DNA from: Sulfitobacter sp. HGT1
GTDB lineage: Bacteria > Pseudomonadota > Alphaproteobacteria > Rhodobacterales > Rhodobacteraceae
Direction of reading: 5' to 3'
NCBI RefSeq assembly: GCF_013282155.1
Contig: NZ_BLWI01000012.1
Location: 124,001-188,000, forward strand
DNA length: 64,000 nucleotides
Made by a program: the position numbers and the translations under genes. The notes beneath the pieces are model-generated. The model had not been told where the DNA came from. It did not search any database and saw only the letters and a list, made by a program, of their open reading frames with translations. Below are positions 15,817-24,150 of the stretch, piece by piece (position 1 is the first letter of the stretch; each line of letters opens with the position of its first letter).

Positions 15817-16062
15817 TCAGCCTCCCGTCATCGGCGGAAAAAACGCAACCTCGCGCACACCGGCCAGGGGCGCATCAAAATCGACAAGCTCTTGGTCCAC
15901 CGCCACCCGAAGACTGGAAAGATCGGAAAACGCGATATCATAGCGTTCCTCGCGGGCGCGCAATTCTGCGACCAAATCCGCCACTGTCGCCGCGGCTGTG
16001 TCGATCTGTTCACGCGGCACGCCAATGCGTTCGCGGACCCAGGCAAAATAAAGAATGTCCAT
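15817..16062 (-). CDS. moaD: Molybdopterin synthase sulfur-carrier subunit
   Basis: 81 residues from the ATG at 16062, which overlaps the pgsA stop (TGATG). The ubiquitin-like opening ILYFAWVRERIG and the obligatory C-terminal Gly-Gly (FFPPMTGG) are present; the terminal glycine carries the thiocarboxylate that MoaE uses. Upstream in-frame ATGs lie inside pgsA and are not used. The moaD-moaE order is the normal one. Confidence 0.95.
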   Translation of the reverse strand: MDILYFAWVRERIGVPREQIDTAAATVADLVAELRAREERYDIAFSDLSSLRVAVDQELVDFDAPLAGVREVAFFPPMTGG

Positions 16063-16721
16063 CAATTCGGCTCCGTCAAATGCGGCAAGGCCTTGCGCAG
16101 ATAATCCGCGCCGGTAATGGCGGTCAAAGCGGCGGCGATCCACAACAAGACAAGCCCCACAAAACCGGCCCAGATTTCCAGATCCATATCGACGCCGGTC
16201 AGCTCATGCTCAAGCCCGATGCCTGTCACCTCGCCCGTGACCACATCCACACCCACAACGGATATCCCGAAATAATGTTCGAACACGCCCTGGCTGAACA
16301 GCACCGCAATCGCGACCATCTGCGCCGTGGTCTTCCACTTGGCAAGGTTTGTGACCTTCAGCGTCCCCGACACATCCCCCAGATACTCACGCAGGCCCGA
16401 TACGAAAACCTCGCGGAACAAGATCACGGTGGCTGGCAAAACAAGCCACGGCGACCAGCTGGAAAACGCGACAATCACCATCAGGGCGATCACAACCATC
16501 GCCTTGTCGGCAATCGGGTCCAACATCGCACCAAGCTTGGTTTCCTGTTTCCACGCCCGCGCCAGATAGCCGTCAAACCAGTCCGTCACCGCCGCCGCAA
16601 TGAATAAAAGCATTGCAAATCCGTCGGCATAAGGCCGCGACAGAAACAAAAACAGCATCGCGATACCAGGGGCCGCAATCAGACGGATCAGCGTCAGCGT
16701 ATTCGGAATATTCCACTTCAT
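16062..16721 (-). CDS. pgsA: CDP-diacylglycerol-glycerol-3-phosphate 3-phosphatidyltransferase
   Basis: 219 residues with about five membrane helices. The CDP-alcohol phosphotransferase motif DGxxARxxxxxxxxGxxxDxxxD is visible from WFDGYLARAWKQETKLGAML to DPIAD (about 48-72). It makes phosphatidylglycerol-phosphate in the inner membrane. It lies 120 bases downstream of uvrC, with a dispersed repeat between, and overlaps moaD. An unusually long insertion (about 130-190, YFGISVVGVDVVTGEVTG) interrupts the later helices. Confidence 0.95.
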   Translation of the reverse strand: MKWNIPNTLTLIRLIAAPGIAMLFLFLSRPYADGFAMLLFIAAAVTDWFDGYLARAWKQETKLGAMLDPIADKAMVVIALMVIVAFSSWSPWLVLPATVILFREVFVSGLREYLGDVSGTLKVTNLAKWKTTAQMVAIAVLFSQGVFEHYFGISVVGVDVVTGEVTGIGLEHELTGVDMDLEIWAGFVGLVLLWIAAALTAITGADYLRKALPHLTEPN

Positions 16722-16773
16722 TTCGACACTCTACAGCGTGATCCGGCAAGGGGAAAGCACCAACATATCGTCT

Positions 16774-16810
16774 TCATTTTGCAAAATAAACTCCCCGCGG
16801 AGCGTCCGCC
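16774..16810 (-). repeat. Roseobacter-type intergenic repeat (copy 2)
   Basis: Read leftward, CTCCGCGGGGAGTTTATTTT is followed by GCAAAATGAAGACG, starting about 30 bases after the uvrC stop. The 20-base core is nearly the same as copy 1 at 11301-11320. Confidence 0.5.
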
Positions 16811-16841
16811 CCCGATACCGAAAACAGCGCCTTGCGTTCAA

Positions 16842-18707
16842 TCAGCCGCGCTCGTGAAAAAAACCGTAAATCCGTTCAGCCAATGCACGTGATACGCCCT
16901 CGACCGCCAGCAAATCGCTCAGGTTCGCGCGCCCCACGGCCTTGGCCGATCCGAAATGCGCCAGCAAGGCCCGTTTGCGCGCGGCCCCGACGCCCGGCAC
17001 CTCGTCCAGCGGCGTGGCCCCCACGGCCTTGGCGCGTTTCGCCCGGTGCGTCCCGATGGCAAAGCGGTGCGCCTCGTCGCGCAAACGCTGGATGAAATAC
17101 AGCACCGGATCATTGTGACGCAGGGCCATCGGGCGCTTGCCGACACGGTGGAATTCTTCCTTGCCCGCATCGCGGTCGATGCCCTTGGCAACGCCAACCA
17201 TGGGGATGTCCTCGACCCCGTATTCGCGCATGATCGACGCAACCGCACTGACCTGCCCTGCCCCGCCATCAATCAGCAGCAGCTCGGGCCACATCCCCAG
17301 CTTGCGATCGGGGTCTTCTTTCAGCAGCCGTTTGAACCGCCGGGTCAGCACCTCTTTCATCATGCCAAAGTCGTCGCCCGGCGTCAGGTCTTCGCCGCGG
17401 ATATTGAATTTGCGGTACTGGTTTTTCATCATCCCGTCAGGGCCCGCAACAATCATGCCGCCCACCGCATTGGTCCCCTGGATATGCGAGTTGTCATAGA
17501 CCTCGATGCGCTGCGGTGGCGCGTCCAGTTCAAAGGCATCGGCCAGCCCCCGCAGCAGGTTCGACTGTGTGGCGGTTTCGGCCATCTTGCGCGCAAGGGA
17601 TTCGCGCGCATTGCGCAGGGCACCATCCACCAGCTCGGCCTTTTCGCCCCGTTGCGGCACCAGCAGTTCAACCTTGCGCCCCAGCTTGCCCGACAGCGCA
17701 TCCGCCATCAGATCCATGTTCTCGATCTCGTTTGACAGGATCAACTGGCGCGGCGGTTCGCGGGTGTCATAGAACTGGCCGATAAAGGCCTCAAGAACCT
17801 CGGCGGCGTCCACATCGGGGCCAACGCGGGGGTAATAGTCGCGGTTCCCCCAGTTCTGGTTCGCCCGGATAAAGAACACCTGAACGCAGGCCTGTCCCTG
17901 CGCCATGTGCAGCGCAATGATATCCGCCTCCGAGACGCCTTGCGGGTTGATCCCTTGCGCCGTCTGCACCTGCGTCAGCGCCTTGATCCGATCCCGCAGG
18001 GCCGCGGCGCGCTCGAACTCCATATCCTCGGAGGCTTGGGCCATTTCGGCCGCCAACCGGCCCTGGATGTCCGTTGATTTGCCGTTCAGGAACTTCTGCG
18101 CATCCTGAACGGTCCTTTGATATTCTTCCGGGCTGATTTTACCCACGCAAGGGGCCGAGCAGCGTTTGATCTGGTGTTGCAGGCACGGGCGGGTCCGGCT
18201 TTCGAACATCGCATTCGAACAGTCGCGCAGCAGGAATACCCGCTGCAACTGGTTCAAGGTCCGGTTCACCGCACCTGCACTGGCAAAGGGGCCATAATAG
18301 TTGCCCTTTTCCTTTTTCGCGCCACGGTGTTTTTTGATCTGGGGATAGTCCTGATCGGCAGTCACCAGAATATTGGGAAAGCTTTTGTCGTCGCGCAGCA
18401 GCACGTTGAACTTGGGCTTGAGCTGCTTGATCAGGTTCTGTTCAAGCAGCAGCGCCTCGGTTTCGGTCTTGGTCGTCAGGAACATCATCGAGGTTGTGTT
18501 GGAAATCATCCGCGCAATGCGCCCCGAATGCCCCGATGGCCGCGCATAATTGCTTACGCGCGCGCGCAGATTACGGGCCTTGCCGACATACAAAACCCGG
18601 CTTTCGGAATCGAGCATACGGTACACCCCCGGCGACCCGTCGATGGTCTTCAGGTATCCTTGGATGACCTCATAGCCGGTCTTTGGTGTGTCTGATGTGT
18701 CAGTCAT
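16842..18707 (-). CDS. uvrC: Excinuclease ABC subunit C
   Basis: 621 residues, normal for UvrC. The GIY-YIG nuclease is at the start (SPGVYRMLDSESRVLYVGKA, about 28-47). Next come a cysteine cluster (RPCLQHQIKRCSAPC), the UVR motif for UvrB contact, the RNase H-like C-terminal nuclease (RIEVYDNSHIQGTNAVGGM; LLIDGGAGQVSA) and two helix-hairpin-helix motifs ending ALAERIYGFFHERG. UvrC makes both incisions in nucleotide excision repair. It heads the uvrC-pgsA-moaD-moaE strand. A 286-base AT-rich region lies upstream. No clear GTTC-N7-GTTC SOS box was found. Confidence 0.97.
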   Translation of the reverse strand: MTDTSDTPKTGYEVIQGYLKTIDGSPGVYRMLDSESRVLYVGKARNLRARVSNYARPSGHSGRIARMISNTTSMMFLTTKTETEALLLEQNLIKQLKPKFNVLLRDDKSFPNILVTADQDYPQIKKHRGAKKEKGNYYGPFASAGAVNRTLNQLQRVFLLRDCSNAMFESRTRPCLQHQIKRCSAPCVGKISPEEYQRTVQDAQKFLNGKSTDIQGRLAAEMAQASEDMEFERAAALRDRIKALTQVQTAQGINPQGVSEADIIALHMAQGQACVQVFFIRANQNWGNRDYYPRVGPDVDAAEVLEAFIGQFYDTREPPRQLILSNEIENMDLMADALSGKLGRKVELLVPQRGEKAELVDGALRNARESLARKMAETATQSNLLRGLADAFELDAPPQRIEVYDNSHIQGTNAVGGMIVAGPDGMMKNQYRKFNIRGEDLTPGDDFGMMKEVLTRRFKRLLKEDPDRKLGMWPELLLIDGGAGQVSAVASIMREYGVEDIPMVGVAKGIDRDAGKEEFHRVGKRPMALRHNDPVLYFIQRLRDEAHRFAIGTHRAKRAKAVGATPLDEVPGVGAARKRALLAHFGSAKAVGRANLSDLLAVEGVSRALAERIYGFFHERG

Positions 18708-18798
18708 TGATTCGCGGTTCTCTGGGTGATTTGCTGCAATGGTTGGCTCTCAAGAACAAGAGCAAACATACCCCCGACTCCTGTGGATAACCCTGCAT
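18700..18798 (-). other. Possible 32-residue leader reading frame overlapping the uvrC start
   Basis: The ATG at 18798 has a GGAG eight bases before it, and the frame ends in a TGA that overlaps the uvrC ATG. The product (MQGYPQESGVCLLLFLRANH...) has no recognisable features. It may be chance. The ribosome site and the stop/start overlap are the only support. Confidence 0.2.
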
Positions 18799-18993
18799 AT
18801 AACTTTCTCCGAGGTTTCATTTTCCCTTGTTTTCAGCAGACTTCCGCCAAATGCTCATTTTTTAGGCAATTTCTTAACTTACTGAATACAAAAGATATTT
18901 TTATCAACCTCCTACAAACCCCTGAAAACATGACGTAATTTGTAACGGATTTGTTAACTTATCAGGAAAAGTGCAAAACTTTTTGGTTGATGT
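18708..18993. promoter_or_regulatory. AT-rich intergenic region with a perfect DnaA-box sequence
   Basis: 286 bases between uvrC and the SDR gene are strikingly AT-rich against the surrounding DNA, especially 18830-18985. TGTGGATAA at 18782-18790 is the exact reverse complement of the DnaA consensus TTATCCACA. Single weaker look-alikes occur (TTATCAACC near 18901). The uvrC promoter must lie here. There is no cluster of boxes, so an origin is unlikely. Confidence 0.45.
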
Positions 18994-19773
18994 TTACTCG
19001 AGCCCCAGCACATCCGGCGTTTTCCATCCCAGATGTTGCCCGCCATCCGTGCATAGCAACTGCCCCGTGACCGATGGCGCGTCCAGAAAATAGCCGAGCG
19101 CTGCCGTGATATCGTCGGGATTCGCGCCACGTTCCAGAATCACCCGCGCACGCTGTTTTTCAAAATGCTCGGCGGTTTGCTTGGCCCCTTGCAAGGTCGG
19201 GCCGGGGCCAATCGCATTCACACGGATCGCCGGAGCCAAAGCCTGCGCAGTGGTCTGCGTCATCGCCCACAGCCCCATCTTGGCGATGGTATAGGTCATG
19301 AACTCGGGGGTCAGTTTGCGCATCCGTTGATCGAGCATATTCACCACAAGGCCAGCGGCCATCGATTCGCCGTTATGGTCGGCAACGGGCTTGAGCCCCT
19401 GCCTTGCCATCGCTTGGGTCAAGATGAACGGCGCACGCAGATTGCTGCCGATATGGCGGTCCCAGCTTTCGGCGGTGGCCGTGGTGATCGTGTCATATTC
19501 AAAGATGGATGCGTTGTTGATTAGGCATGTGATCGGCCCGCCCAATGCCTCTGCCGCGCGGGAAAACAGGCTTTGCGTCTCGTCCTCGTTCAGCAGGTCG
19601 GCCTGAACGGCAACGCCACGCTGACCGGCGGCGTTAAGCGCGGCCACGACGTCATCGGCACCCTTGGAGGATGTATTGTAATGAACGGCCACATCATAGC
19701 CACGGGCCCCAAGATACAGTGCCATCGCACGGCCCAGCCGCGCACCGGCCCCCGTTACCAATGCAGTCTTCAT
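18994..19773 (-). CDS. SDR oxidoreductase, pteridine-reductase/FolM-like
   Basis: 259 residues. The NAD(P)-binding motif ALVTGAGARLGRAMAL (about 4-19), the Tyr-x3-Lys pair in FMTYTIAKMGLWAMT and IRVNAIGPGPTL are standard for short-chain dehydrogenases. CLINNASIFEYD, VNMLDQRMRKLTPEF and the basic/Ser patch after the Rossmann second strand (HYNTSSKGADD) resemble pteridine reductases and FolM-type dihydromonapterin reductases, which prefer NADPH. The substrate is not proven. It lies 13 bases after the antiporter gene on the same strand and may be its last operon member. Confidence 0.85.
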   Translation of the reverse strand: MKTALVTGAGARLGRAMALYLGARGYDVAVHYNTSSKGADDVVAALNAAGQRGVAVQADLLNEDETQSLFSRAAEALGGPITCLINNASIFEYDTITTATAESWDRHIGSNLRAPFILTQAMARQGLKPVADHNGESMAAGLVVNMLDQRMRKLTPEFMTYTIAKMGLWAMTQTTAQALAPAIRVNAIGPGPTLQGAKQTAEHFEKQRARVILERGANPDDITAALGYFLDAPSVTGQLLCTDGGQHLGWKTPDVLGLE

Positions 19774-19786
19774 GATACGGCCTTTC

Positions 19787-20746
19787 TCAGATCAAAATAA
19801 CAAGCAGGTACAGTGCATATAGTCCGCAAAGGACGATACCCCAGACCCGCGTGATATCCTGACGCAAATAGACAAAGGGGATCAGCAGCAAAGACGCCCC
19901 CAACATCACCCAGAAGTCAAAGCGCATGAATTGCGGATCAACCTCGATCGGGCCAACCAGGCTTGCCACGCCAATGATGCCCAGCAGGTTGAACATGTTC
20001 GACCCGATGACGTTGCCCAATGCCACATCGGCCTGACGGCGCAACGCCGCCATCACTGTTGTCGCCAGTTCCGGCAAAGACGTACCAATCGCAACAAGGG
20101 TCAGCCCGATCACCGTATCGCTGATGCCATAGGCCCGCGCGATGATGGACGCATTATCGACCAGCAGGCTTGCGCCCAAAGGCAAACCAATCAGCCCCAG
20201 GATCAGGAAAACCGCAATGCGCCAGCCCGGCATATCGGGGTCCGCCCCTTCGGGTTCTTCCATCTCGTCGGGGGCAAGGCCCTTGCATTCCTGCCGGTGT
20301 TTTTGGGTGTCGCGAAAGGCATCGAATAGCACGAAGGCCAGACAGACCAGCAAGACGCCACCGGCCCAAAGATCGTACACACCGCGCAATGCCAAAAGGA
20401 TAAAGATCACCGAAGCCGCGATCATCATGTTGAATGTCTTGCGGGTGGAGCATTCAGAGGTGTGCATCGTCGCCATCAAGGCGGGCACCCCCAGAACCAA
20501 CAGTATATTCGCCGTGTTCGACCCGACGACATTGCCAAGCGCAATCCCCGATGCATTATCCAGCACCGCCTTGATCGAAATCAGCAATTCCGGGGCCGAG
20601 GTGCCAAAGGCCACAATCGTCAAGCTGACAATCAACGCCGGCACGCCAAGACGCAAGGACAGGTTTACCGCCCCCTTAACCAGCGCATCCCCTGCCAAAA
20701 GCAGGATAACCAGCCCCAAGAAACTGTAAAGCCATGGCATGATCAT
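19787..20746 (-). CDS. Calcium/sodium antiporter (CaCA family)
   Basis: 319 residues from the ATG at 20746, preceded by GGGGGG. About ten membrane helices are present with the two inverted alpha-repeats that mark the family: GTSAPELLISIKA (about 52-64), then NVVGSNTANILLVLG, and later GTSLPELATTVMA, then NVIGSNMFNLLGIIG. The acidic residues in these repeats coordinate Ca2+ and Na+. A hydrophilic Glu-rich loop joins the halves. Its start overlaps the stop of the 55-residue microprotein by four bases. Confidence 0.93.
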   Translation of the reverse strand: MIMPWLYSFLGLVILLLAGDALVKGAVNLSLRLGVPALIVSLTIVAFGTSAPELLISIKAVLDNASGIALGNVVGSNTANILLVLGVPALMATMHTSECSTRKTFNMMIAASVIFILLALRGVYDLWAGGVLLVCLAFVLFDAFRDTQKHRQECKGLAPDEMEEPEGADPDMPGWRIAVFLILGLIGLPLGASLLVDNASIIARAYGISDTVIGLTLVAIGTSLPELATTVMAALRRQADVALGNVIGSNMFNLLGIIGVASLVGPIEVDPQFMRFDFWVMLGASLLLIPFVYLRQDITRVWGIVLCGLYALYLLVILI

Positions 20747-20910
20747 CCGCGTTTCCCCCCACAGCCACAGGGGCCTTTGCCTATGCGATAGCGGCCGCAG
20801 GACCTGCACTTTGCCTGACTGAAACGTTTGCCGCCCAGCCAATGCATCTTGCCGAACCACGCAAGGACGCCCATGGCGACAAGGAATAACAAGACGACCT
20901 TAAGAACCAT
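20743..20910 (-). CDS. 55-residue microprotein: one membrane helix plus Cys4 zinc-ribbon-like tail
   Basis: ATG at 20910; the stop overlaps the antiporter start (ATGA), and the start lies three bases after the sppA stop. The product has an N-terminal membrane helix (MVLKVVLLFLVAMGVLAWFG), a short basic linker (KMHWLGGKRFSQ) and a tail CRSCGRYRIGKGPCGCGGKR with two CxxC/CxC pairs, a likely zinc knuckle. It is short enough to be missed by ordinary gene calling. The function is unknown. Position and coupling suggest a role with the SppA peptidase or the antiporter. Confidence 0.72.
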   Translation of the reverse strand: MVLKVVLLFLVAMGVLAWFGKMHWLGGKRFSQAKCRSCGRYRIGKGPCGCGGKRG

Positions 20911-20912
20911 GC

Positions 20913-21719
20913 CTAGAGGCCAAACTTTGCATAGGCCGCGCGTTCTTCGATGCCATCAACGGCGTCACCGAAAATCTGGGCCCCGAAGCGCGACAAAAAC
21001 GGCTTTTTGCTGCCGTAACGTGCGAAGATGACCTTGTCACCGAACCGCTCCTTCAGCATCGGGGTCAGATGGCCGATGCCGTCAATCAACCCCAATTCGG
21101 CTGCGCGCTTTGCCAGCCAGATTTCGCCCGTGAACAGATCGGTTTCAGTGTTCAGCTTGTCGCCGCGCCGGTCTTTGACGTGCTCGATGAAATTGGTGTG
21201 AATATCGCCCAGCAATGTCTTCAGCCGCGCAACGTCTTCGGCCTTTTCCGGGCGGAAAGGGTCCAGCATGGATTTCGACTGGCCCGCCGTATAGACGCGC
21301 CGTTCGATGCCATAGCGGTTGATCAGTTCGTTCACCCCGAAGGATGATGAAATCACCCCGATAGACCCGACAACCGAATTGGGGTCGGCATAGATTTCAT
21401 CGGCTGCCGCTGCCAGCCAATACCCACCCGAGGCCGCCACATCTTCGACGAAGGCGATGACGGGTATGTTCTTTTCCTGCGCCAAGCGTCTGATCCGCGC
21501 GCCGATCAGCGACGACTGCACCGGGCTCCCCCCGGGGGAGCTGATCTCGAGCGCGACAGCAGCAGGTTTGCCCCGCCGGAACGCTTTTTCAATGACTGGC
21601 CCGATGGTTTCGTCACTAAGACCGACACGGCCGCGGCCGCCGATCACACCAGACAAACGAACAACCGCAACGATCGGATGCGACGACAGGAAAGGAATGT
21701 ATTTTCTCATAGTTTGCAT
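20913..21719 (-). CDS. sppA: S49 family signal peptide peptidase (SppA/SohB-like)
   Basis: 268 residues, the short form. The nucleophile serine lies in VEDVAASGGYWLAAAADEI (about 89-107) and the general-base lysine in VYTAGQSKSMLDPFRPEKAE (about 140-159), giving the Ser/Lys dyad of this ClpP-like fold. ISSPGGSPVQSSLIGARIRR is the usual first glycine-rich motif. These enzymes cut leftover signal peptides and other membrane fragments. The N-terminus is only weakly hydrophobic, so membrane attachment may come from partners. It heads the unit with the microprotein and the antiporter. Confidence 0.93.
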   Translation of the reverse strand: MQTMRKYIPFLSSHPIVAVVRLSGVIGGRGRVGLSDETIGPVIEKAFRRGKPAAVALEISSPGGSPVQSSLIGARIRRLAQEKNIPVIAFVEDVAASGGYWLAAAADEIYADPNSVVGSIGVISSSFGVNELINRYGIERRVYTAGQSKSMLDPFRPEKAEDVARLKTLLGDIHTNFIEHVKDRRGDKLNTETDLFTGEIWLAKRAAELGLIDGIGHLTPMLKERFGDKVIFARYGSKKPFLSRFGAQIFGDAVDGIEERAAYAKFGL

Positions 21720-21762
21720 GTAGAGCGCCCATCGTTCTCAAACAAGGCAGTTGCCAAGATAC

Positions 21763-22524
21763 TTATTGCCGAATGCGCCAGCCGGTCCGGAAAATCCACC
21801 AGATCACGGCCAAACATAGCGCAGTGAACCCTGCAATCGCGAAAAGGCTGGTCAAAATCGGCACATCGGCAGCGCCAAAAAACGACCACCGGAACCCCGA
21901 GATCAGGTAAACCACAGGGTTAAAGTGCGAAATCACCTGCCACACGGGCGGCAACATCGAGATCGAATAAAACGACCCGCCAAGGAAAACGAGGGGGGTG
22001 ATGATCAACAGCGGCACCAGTTGCAGCTGTTCGAAACTGCCTGCCCAAATCCCGATGATGAAGCCGAACAGGGAAAAGCTGATACAGGTCAGCACCAGAA
22101 ACAGCACCATCCAGACCGGATGCTGAATGGTGATATCAACGAAAAAGAACGCGGTGGCCAGGATGATGACCCCGATAAACAGCGCCTTGGTCGCGGCAGC
22201 ACCGACATAGCCCAGCACGATCTCGATAAAGTTCACCGGCGCGGAGAGCAGTTCGAAAACCGTGCCGATGAATTTGGGGAAATAGATGCCAAAGGACGCG
22301 TTCGAAATCGACTGGGTGATGACGCTCAGCATGATCAGGCCCGGCACGATGAACGCGCCATAGCTGATCCCCTCGACCTCTTGGATGCGGCTGCCGATGG
22401 CCGCGCCAAAGACGACGAAATACAACGAGGTCGACAATACCGGCGACACAAAGCTTTGCGTGATCGTGCGGAAAAAGCGGGCCATCTCGAATTTATAGAT
22501 GGATGAAACAGCGATCCAGTTCAT
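21763..22524 (-). CDS. ABC-2 type transporter permease
   Basis: 253 residues with six membrane helices. The ABC-2 pattern is clear: an N-terminal amphipathic lead ([20 protein letters not shown]), [20 protein letters not shown], and the conserved C-terminal region [19 protein letters not shown] with [20 protein letters not shown]. Such permeases export drugs, polysaccharides or lipids. The substrate is not deducible. The start overlaps the stop of the ATPase gene by four bases, so the pair is co-translated as a half-exporter. Confidence 0.93.
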   Translation of the reverse strand: MNWIAVSSIYKFEMARFFRTITQSFVSPVLSTSLYFVVFGAAIGSRIQEVEGISYGAFIVPGLIMLSVITQSISNASFGIYFPKFIGTVFELLSAPVNFIEIVLGYVGAAATKALFIGVIILATAFFFVDITIQHPVWMVLFLVLTCISFSLFGFIIGIWAGSFEQLQLVPLLIITPLVFLGGSFYSISMLPPVWQVISHFNPVVYLISGFRWSFFGAADVPILTSLFAIAGFTALCLAVIWWIFRTGWRIRQ

Positions 22525-23453
22525 GCTGCATCCTCCTTTACCAGATCCACGAAAATGTCTTCCAGACTGCTTTGCGATGTCTCGATATCGGTCAGGACCA
22601 GACCCGCAGCGGCCACATCGGACAGCAGTTTGGTGATGCCCGTCCGTTCGGCCCGCGTGTCATAGGTATAGATCAGACTGTCCCCGTCCGGCGACAGAAC
22701 CAGCGCATCGGATGTCAGGCTGGCGGGCAACGCGTCAATCGGCTTGGACAGTTGCACGGTAAGTTGCTTCTTGCCCATGCGCGCCATCAGCTTGTCTTTG
22801 TCTTCGACCAGCAGCAATTCACCCTTGGCAATCACACCGATCCGGTCTGCAATCGCTTCGGCCTCTTCGATGTAGTGGGTGGTCAGGATAATGGTCACCC
22901 CATCCGCCTTGAGATTTGCCACGATCTCCCACATGTCGCGGCGCAATTCGACGTCAACGCCGGCGGTCGGCTCGTCCAGAAACAGCACCCGCGGTTCATG
23001 AGACAGCGCCTTGGCGATCAGAACGCGCCGTTTCATCCCCCCGGACAAGGCCCGTATCTGGGTGTCTTTCTTATCCCAAAGCGACAGCTGCCTGAGGATC
23101 TTTTCCAACGCAGCGTTATTTTTGGGTTTGCCAAACAGGCCGCGCGAAAAGCGGACGGTGTTCATCACGGTCTCGAACGGTTCAAGGTTGATTTCCTGGG
23201 GAACCAGACCGATCATCGACCGTGCAGCGCGGTAATCGGTAATCGTGTCATGCCCGCCCACTTTGACCGACCCGCCGGTCGCAGTGGTGATACCGCAAAC
23301 GGTTGAGATCAATGTGGTTTTGCCAGCGCCATTGGGGCCAAGCAGGGCCAGAATCTCGCCCTGCCTGATGTTCAGACTGACCCCTTTGAGGGCCTCGAAC
23401 CCGTCGCCATATGCTTTGCGCAGGTCTTGGATTTCAACAATATCTGGCATCAA
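22521..23453 (-). CDS. ABC transporter ATP-binding protein
   Basis: 310 residues. Walker A is [14 protein letters not shown] (about 38-51), the Q-loop lies at [11 protein letters not shown], the signature is [16 protein letters not shown], Walker B is [15 protein letters not shown] and the switch histidine is in [10 protein letters not shown]. The C-terminal 80 residues form the DrrA/CcmA-type extension. It energises the permease at 21763-22524. The gene lies upstream of the permease and overlaps it. A relation to NodI/DrrA exporters is likely, but the substrate is unknown. Confidence 0.94.
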   Translation of the reverse strand: MMPDIVEIQDLRKAYGDGFEALKGVSLNIRQGEILALLGPNGAGKTTLISTVCGITTATGGSVKVGGHDTITDYRAARSMIGLVPQEINLEPFETVMNTVRFSRGLFGKPKNNAALEKILRQLSLWDKKDTQIRALSGGMKRRVLIAKALSHEPRVLFLDEPTAGVDVELRRDMWEIVANLKADGVTIILTTHYIEEAEAIADRIGVIAKGELLLVEDKDKLMARMGKKQLTVQLSKPIDALPASLTSDALVLSPDGDSLIYTYDTRAERTGITKLLSDVAAAGLVLTDIETSQSSLEDIFVDLVKEDAA

Positions 23454-23457
23454 GGCC

Positions 23458-23480
23458 TCCGGTTTATTTTGCCGGAAACT
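23458..23480 (+). repeat. Partial copy of the roseobacter-type intergenic repeat (copy 3)
   Basis: On the plus strand CTCCGGTTTATTTTGCCGGA shares the TTTATTTTGC core of the copies near 11.3 and 16.8 kb. The tail differs. It is the weakest of the three. Confidence 0.3.
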
Positions 23481-23514
23481 AGACTGAATGAGGCCAAGTT
23501 AACAGGGGGTCGGT

Positions 23515-24039
23515 TCAGGACTTTTCCCGCCCGAACCAGCCCTTCTTTTTGGGCGCATCGGCGGCAGCTTCGTCACCCGTCGCGGCCTCGGCATCGGCTG
23601 GCCCCTCAAGGGTTTCTTGCAGGTTGTTGAAAAACTGATCCGCCATTTTCTTGGCAAAGCCGTCGATGATGCGGCTGCCAAGCTGCGCCAGTTTTCCACC
23701 GATCTTGGCCTCGACGTCATAGCTCAGTTCGGTGCCGCCATCCTTGGCCACCAGCCTGACATCCGCCCCGCCCTTGGCAAAGCCCGCAGCACCGCCCTTG
23801 CCTTCGCCGCTGATCTTGATGGATTGCCCCGGCACCATGTCCGACATGGTCACCTGCCCTTTGAATGTGGCCTTCACCGGCCCGACCTTTTGCACCACCG
23901 TCGCCTCATAGCCGGCTTCGGGTGATCCGGTGACTTCGGTGGCACCCGGCACACATTTGATCAGCATGTCGGGGTCTAGCAGGGCTGCGTAAACCTCTTC
24001 GGGGGTGGCAGCGATCTGGCGGGTGTCTGACATTTGCAT
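23515..24039 (-). CDS. CoxG-like SRPBCC-fold carbon monoxide dehydrogenase subunit G homologue
   Basis: 174 residues from the ATG at 24039, which has a strong AGGAGG site eight bases upstream. The CoxG pattern is present: EEVYAALLDPDMLIKCVPGA (about 14-33), GPVKATFKGQV, ELSYDVEAKIGGKLAQLGSR and DGFAKKMADQFFNN. The START/SRPBCC cavity binds a hydrophobic ligand; CoxG delivers quinone in CO dehydrogenase systems. No coxMSL genes are in view, so the role here is open. The acidic linker and basic tail (KKKGWFGREKS) could touch the membrane. Confidence 0.88.
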   Translation of the reverse strand: MQMSDTRQIAATPEEVYAALLDPDMLIKCVPGATEVTGSPEAGYEATVVQKVGPVKATFKGQVTMSDMVPGQSIKISGEGKGGAAGFAKGGADVRLVAKDGGTELSYDVEAKIGGKLAQLGSRIIDGFAKKMADQFFNNLQETLEGPADAEAATGDEAAADAPKKKGWFGREKS

Positions 24040-24150
24040 CGGGGTGTCCTCCTGAGGGGCGATATTTCTGCAAGCCTAACGCAGGTAATATGCCCGCGCC
24101 AAGGTGGAAACACGCTGGACAGGATGCGGATAGCTGATAGGTCATGCAAT

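Noticed and set aside
18708..18800. Possible alphaproteobacterial SOS (LexA) box upstream of uvrC
   Set aside because: GTTC and GAAC half-sites occur near 18719 and 18765, but no second half-site lies seven bases away (only AACA/GATT), so the GTTC-N7-GTTC consensus is not met.
18726..18938. 70-codon rightward frame in the AT-rich gap upstream of uvrC
   Set aside because: No ribosome site, no recognisable composition or motif, and it covers low-complexity AT-rich DNA; it is probably noncoding.
18708..18993. Replication origin
   Set aside because: Only one perfect DnaA box is present, with no cluster and no origin-linked genes (dnaA, parAB, gidAB, hemE) nearby.
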